Made by a program: the position numbers and the translations under genes. Shown here piece after piece: positions 60,683 through 64,000 of a stretch of 64,000 nucleotides of DNA. Position 1 is the stretch's first letter, and every line of letters starts with the position of its first letter. This DNA comes from Carposina sasakii (lineage: Eukaryota; Arthropoda; Insecta; Lepidoptera; Carposinidae): assembly GCA_014607495.2 (NCBI GenBank), contig CP053152.1, forward strand, positions 3,162,001-3,226,000, read 5' to 3'. The notes beneath the pieces are model-generated. The model was not told the origin of the DNA. It saw only the letters and a list, made by a program, of their open reading frames with translations, and searched no databases.

Positions 60683-61088
60683 GTTTATCCCGAAGGAAAG
60701 GCAAGGGGAACTAAGCCCATACAGCCTAATCATTGTTTAGTAAAATGTATTCTGAATTTATGATGAATGACAATGATTATGAATGGAAACATGGAAACGT
60801 CGGGAAAATCCTCAAGAACAAGTGTAAAGTTAGTCAAAATGAAAAATTATTGCAGAAACAACTTACATGCGCCCATGAAGAGATCGTAATCCGGCTAAAG
60901 TTTTACTCGGCTTACCTGCATATAAAACCATGCACACGCACTAGATTCACACCACAAGTAATCAAAATATAACTTATCTACCAGAAAACATCACCTTACG
61001 GACACATGCAAGCCATTTACAAATAATTTTTGATTTTCACAAGAAAATTACACCTGCACCCTTCCAGCTTTTCCCGCCGAATCCCTCG
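60683..61088 (+). repeat. Interspersed repeat P, copy 2
   Basis: Begins GTTTATCCCGAAGGAAAGGC and ends TTTTCCCGCCGAATCCCTCG. Nearly identical, in inverted orientation, to 63302-63695. The 79-residue frame here recurs in that copy and follows from the repeat. No recognised protein. Confidence 0.7.
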
Positions 61089-61429
61089 ATTGTCCTTTGA
61101 CGTTATAATTTTTTTTTTACTAGTTTTTTTTTATTACAGTACCACATTCATCCGCCAAACGCCTAAATAAATGGAAAAACTTCCTATGAAACGAAATAAC
61201 GCATCCTTGTTATTATTATGCACGTTATTATAGTTATCTATCTGCTATTTGAAATCAAATCCAAAAATATTTTCATCAAGTCATTAAAATTCAGGACTTG
61301 AAATAACAAAAAACATGGTGCACAACTTCGATCAAATATATGGTAGATACACAATATACGCACGAAAAGTGGCACCGCCAAAAGAAGGCATAAATCAAAA
61401 GTTGGCACTCTTTTAGCGTCAGTCACAAT

Positions 61430-62238
61430 TAGGCATGGGCTAATCATATCCGGGAAAGGATTGAACATGTAGCAAATCACTCCGACTATGGATATATATC
61501 CTTTTAACATATCCAACTCCGCGTGCATGTCCGGGAACGAAGAGATTAAGTGGAGCGAGATATGACTGGGATTGGTTTGGTTAGGTTGTTGTAGGTGTCC
61601 TTTTAACAGATCCAACTCCGCGTGCATGTCCGGGAACGAAGAGATTAAGTGGAGCGAGATATGACTGGGATTGGTTTGGTTAGGTTGTTGTAGGTGTCCT
61701 TTTAACAGATCCAACTCCGCGTACATATCCGGGAATGAAGAGATTAAGCGAACCGAGATATGATTGGGATGATCTATCCAAATAATAATTAGAATATTTG
61801 AGGCGTATTTAAAAATCACTAAATAGGTACACTAAAACTATTGTCCTAAAAATAATTCCAAATCCAAACAGCTTTTATTTACATTAAAAACAAAATACTT
61901 AAGATCAAATATAAAACGGAATAAATAGAAATTTTGAAAATTATAATTACGAAAACAAATATTTATACTAAACGGCATGCCTGTCGCTCGTGAGTATTCG
62001 TATATACTCGTGTAATGTCGTTACATTCGCGCTCATGCGTCTACTGCGATAGTACCGCGCGTTCCGGCGCGTTCGCATTCCGTCTCGCTCACTTATTCTT
62101 ATCTTCGGCATTATTCGGTAGGTCGGAGTGGGTCGGATATAGGATATGGTAACTTTCTTTAAAGTGAAGGAGTTGATTCATATCCTCCTCTGGATATATA
62201 TCCGAGGATATAGTTGTGTCCAGAGTTACCCATGTCTA
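61430..62238. mobile_element. hAT-type non-autonomous element, 809 bp, 8-bp target duplication
   Basis: Ends TAGGCATGGG and CCCATGTCTA are inverted (one mismatch) and are flanked by a perfect 8-bp duplication GTCACAAT (61422-61429 and 62239-62246). The interior carries ATATCC/GGATAT words near both ends and the 99-bp tandem repeats at 61500. No transposase is encoded. Confidence 0.8.
61500..61776. repeat. 99-bp tandem repeat, about 2.8 copies
   Basis: Units start CCTTTTAACAKATCCAACTC at 61500, 61599 and 61698. Period 99 is a multiple of three, so the minus strand stays open across the units and repeats LDLLKGHLQQPNQTNPSHIS. The first two units are nearly identical; the third is more diverged. 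Confidence 0.85.
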
Positions 62239-62479
62239 GTCACAATAAGCCTCGCTAGCGTTCAAACGTCTCGCGATGCCAAAGTATGCCGTGAAAAACT
62301 ATAAAAACTACATATTAAAAATGAAAAAAAAAGATGGATGTTATATTTTCAGTAAGTACTGTTTTGTAATCAATATTGATAATAATTTGTTCATGGAAAC
62401 ATGTCTTTTTTCCTGATTACTGAATATTTTATATCAATTACAAATACTTCTTACTTCGCAACTATCCCTTTCGCACACC

Positions 62480-62700
62480 GGTGCGCTTCGTGTAAGTGAA
62501 AACGACACCGAACTTACATAGATAGAACAAGGTTGGTATGGAAAGATGTGGAGACGTCATTGTTTTGACATCCGATTTATAGTACATGCATGCAAAATTT
62601 CAGCTCAATCGGAAGCCAGGAACTAGATCAAATTTAACTTGCACGATTTGATTACAGACAACGGGAAATGTCAGACTAAATAAAAGCTTGTAAAAAGCTT
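62480..62700. repeat. Interspersed repeat remnant
   Basis: Phrases such as GGAAAGATGTGGAGACGTCA, GCATGCAAAATTTCAGCTCA and CAATCGGAAGCCAGGAACTA, then AACTAAATAAAAGCTTG-type ends, match a widespread lepidopteran repeat as I remember it. The class is not assigned and the edges are approximate. Confidence 0.4.
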
Positions 62701-63301
62701 AATATTTTTATGCATAAGTATATATATTTATTTTTTAAACCTAAGAATTTTGTGTTATTTCGTATATTTTAACCTAGGCTCAATTCATAAATTTGTTCAA
62801 TTCACGGTGTATAAAAAATATTTATATGCGATTGCGACTCCATTGTTCCTATGTTCCTAGCGGCAGCGATAAGGTAAGCGCGAAACAAAAGTAACAAGTC
62901 GAGTATTAATTCTTACAATTTTATACTTTAATTAAATAGCATTAGAGTTATTTTTCTTGATAAATATTTTTAGTTATGTTTGGTAATAAACTGAACTGTG
63001 TGATTGGTTTATTGCTTTAACGCAAATGGCTATATGTCAGAATCAGGTGCAAATGTGTTACAACTTTATTACTAAGCTATAAAGTTTAACTTAACATACT
63101 TATGACCCAACTTAAGTCTTTCTAATTATAAGCAACTCCAACAGTTTAGATCTGTATAAGTACGTATAAAGTGTTGATGCGGCGCCATCGTTTATGCTTG
63201 ATTTAGTATGAGACTGTGCATCTACCATTATATTTGATCGAAGGTGCACAACGAAGAATGCTCGAAGAATGTCTCGTTTTTTTTTTTTGAGAAATGTCTT
63301 G

Positions 63302-63695
63302 GATTCGGCGGGAAAAGCTGGAAGGGTGCAGGTGTAATTTTCTTGTGAAAATCAAAATTTGTTTGTAAATGGCTTGCATGTGTCCGTAAAGTGATGTTTT
63401 CTGGTAGATAAGTTATATTTTGATTACTTGTGATGTGAATCTAGTGCGTGTGCATGGTTTTATACGCAGGTAAGCCGAGTAAAACTTTAGCCGGATTACG
63501 ATCTCTTCATGGGCGCATGTAAGTTGTTTCTGCAATAATTTTTCATTTTGACTAACTTTACACTTGTTCTTGAGGATTTTCCCGACGTTTCCATTCATCA
63601 TCATTGTCATTCATCATAAATTCAGAATACATTTTACTAAACAATGATTAGGCTGTATGGGCTTAGTTCCCCTTGCCTTTCCTTCGGGATAAACT
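63302..63695 (-). repeat. Interspersed repeat P, copy 3 (inverted)
   Basis: The complement of copy 2, from GATTCGGCGGGAAAAGCTGG to CCTTCGGGATAAAC. With copy 2 it forms 400-bp inverted arms around 2.2 kb that include the hAT element. Confidence 0.7.
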
Positions 63696-63836
63696 ATTAA
63701 AAAAAAAATATAAAAAAAAAAATCAAAATTGTAGGTTATATTGTTTGTGGTTTGGTTTGGTTTCCTTTCTTAAACTTTCTTTGCTTTGAATATCGATAAT
63801 ATTGGTCGGTTTTAGTGCTATATTTTGTTATAGACC

Positions 63837-63957
63837 ATGACACTTTTATTAAGAAAATTCACGCAGAACCAAATAAGGCACATAATTACTAAACATAGTG
63901 AAACACAATTGTATGTAATCTCGTCTCGAAAATTAAGTTTAGTGCCATATTTGTACG
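63837..63957 (+). CDS. Candidate first exon of a mitochondrial protein gene (partial)
   Basis: An ATG at 63837 opens 40 codons and one base, ending at a donor (TGTACG then GTAAGC). The peptide begins MTLLLRKFTQNQIRHIITKH: basic and hydroxylated, with almost no acidic residues early on, as in mitochondrial targeting sequences. It then reads LYVISSRKLSLVPYLYG. The rest of the gene would lie beyond the window. It is divergent from ZCCHC8, with about 3.3 kb between start codons. No family is recognised; a chance ORF is possible. Confidence 0.4.
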
Positions 63958-64000
63958 GTAAGCTTGTATTATCTCAATATTTTTCATTATGTTTGCCTAT

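Noticed and set aside
61500..61776. Regular repeats considered as a CRISPR-like array
   Set aside because: The 99-bp units are contiguous with no unique spacers, in an animal genome.
61238..61819. 193-residue open frame on the minus strand with internal repeats
   Set aside because: Openness is explained by the 99-bp tandem repeat within a hAT element; no known domain, and it crosses the element boundary.

Overview
This 64 kb window looks like nuclear DNA of a moth or butterfly (Lepidoptera). The evidence is small exons with GT-AG introns, AT-rich non-coding DNA with many GTAGGTA-type runs, insect-type genes, and a dense set of small transposons of kinds common in Lepidoptera (Helitron-like elements with CTAG ends, MITEs with TA target duplications, hAT elements, decayed LINEs). 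All gene identities come from reading translated sequence; no database search was run.

Layout. (1) 0-4 kb: an ANKMY2-type gene on the minus strand (ankyrin repeats plus a C-terminal MYND zinc finger), preceded by a Helitron-like element and a MITE. (2) 4-15 kb: transposon-rich DNA with a GC-box cluster (8.5 kb) and a GC-rich candidate 5' exon (about 9.2-9.35 kb) that may be the promoter side of the next gene. (3) 15.25-36.9 kb: a complete dopamine transporter-type SLC6 gene on the plus strand, 11 coding exons and 631 codons. Its 14.9 kb first coding intron holds three near-identical 380-bp MITEs, a tail-to-tail LINE pair, a 566-bp palindrome and other repeats. (4) 36.9-40.2 kb: AT-rich DNA with little visible content. 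(5) 40.2-51.6 kb plus a 3' UTR to about 54.2 kb: SMIM14, a 100-residue single-pass membrane protein in three exons. Its 9.7 kb second intron carries a Helitron with a MITE nested in it and an apparently identical 2,352-bp tandem duplication. (6) 55.4-60.6 kb: ZCCHC8 on the minus strand, seven exons and 765 codons, convergent with SMIM14. (7) 60.6-64 kb: a repeat-rich gap with a hAT element, then a possible first exon of a plus-strand gene with a mitochondrial-type N-terminus, cut by the window edge.

The genes are ordinary, unrelated single-copy animal genes: monoamine reuptake (DAT), nuclear RNA surveillance (ZCCHC8/NEXT), ciliary signalling (ANKMY2) and an ER membrane protein (SMIM14). I see no operon or defence system. 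The most notable signals are structural: transposons touching splice signals, nested insertions with a readable empty site, a perfect-looking tandem duplication, large palindromes, and a coding minisatellite in ZCCHC8.
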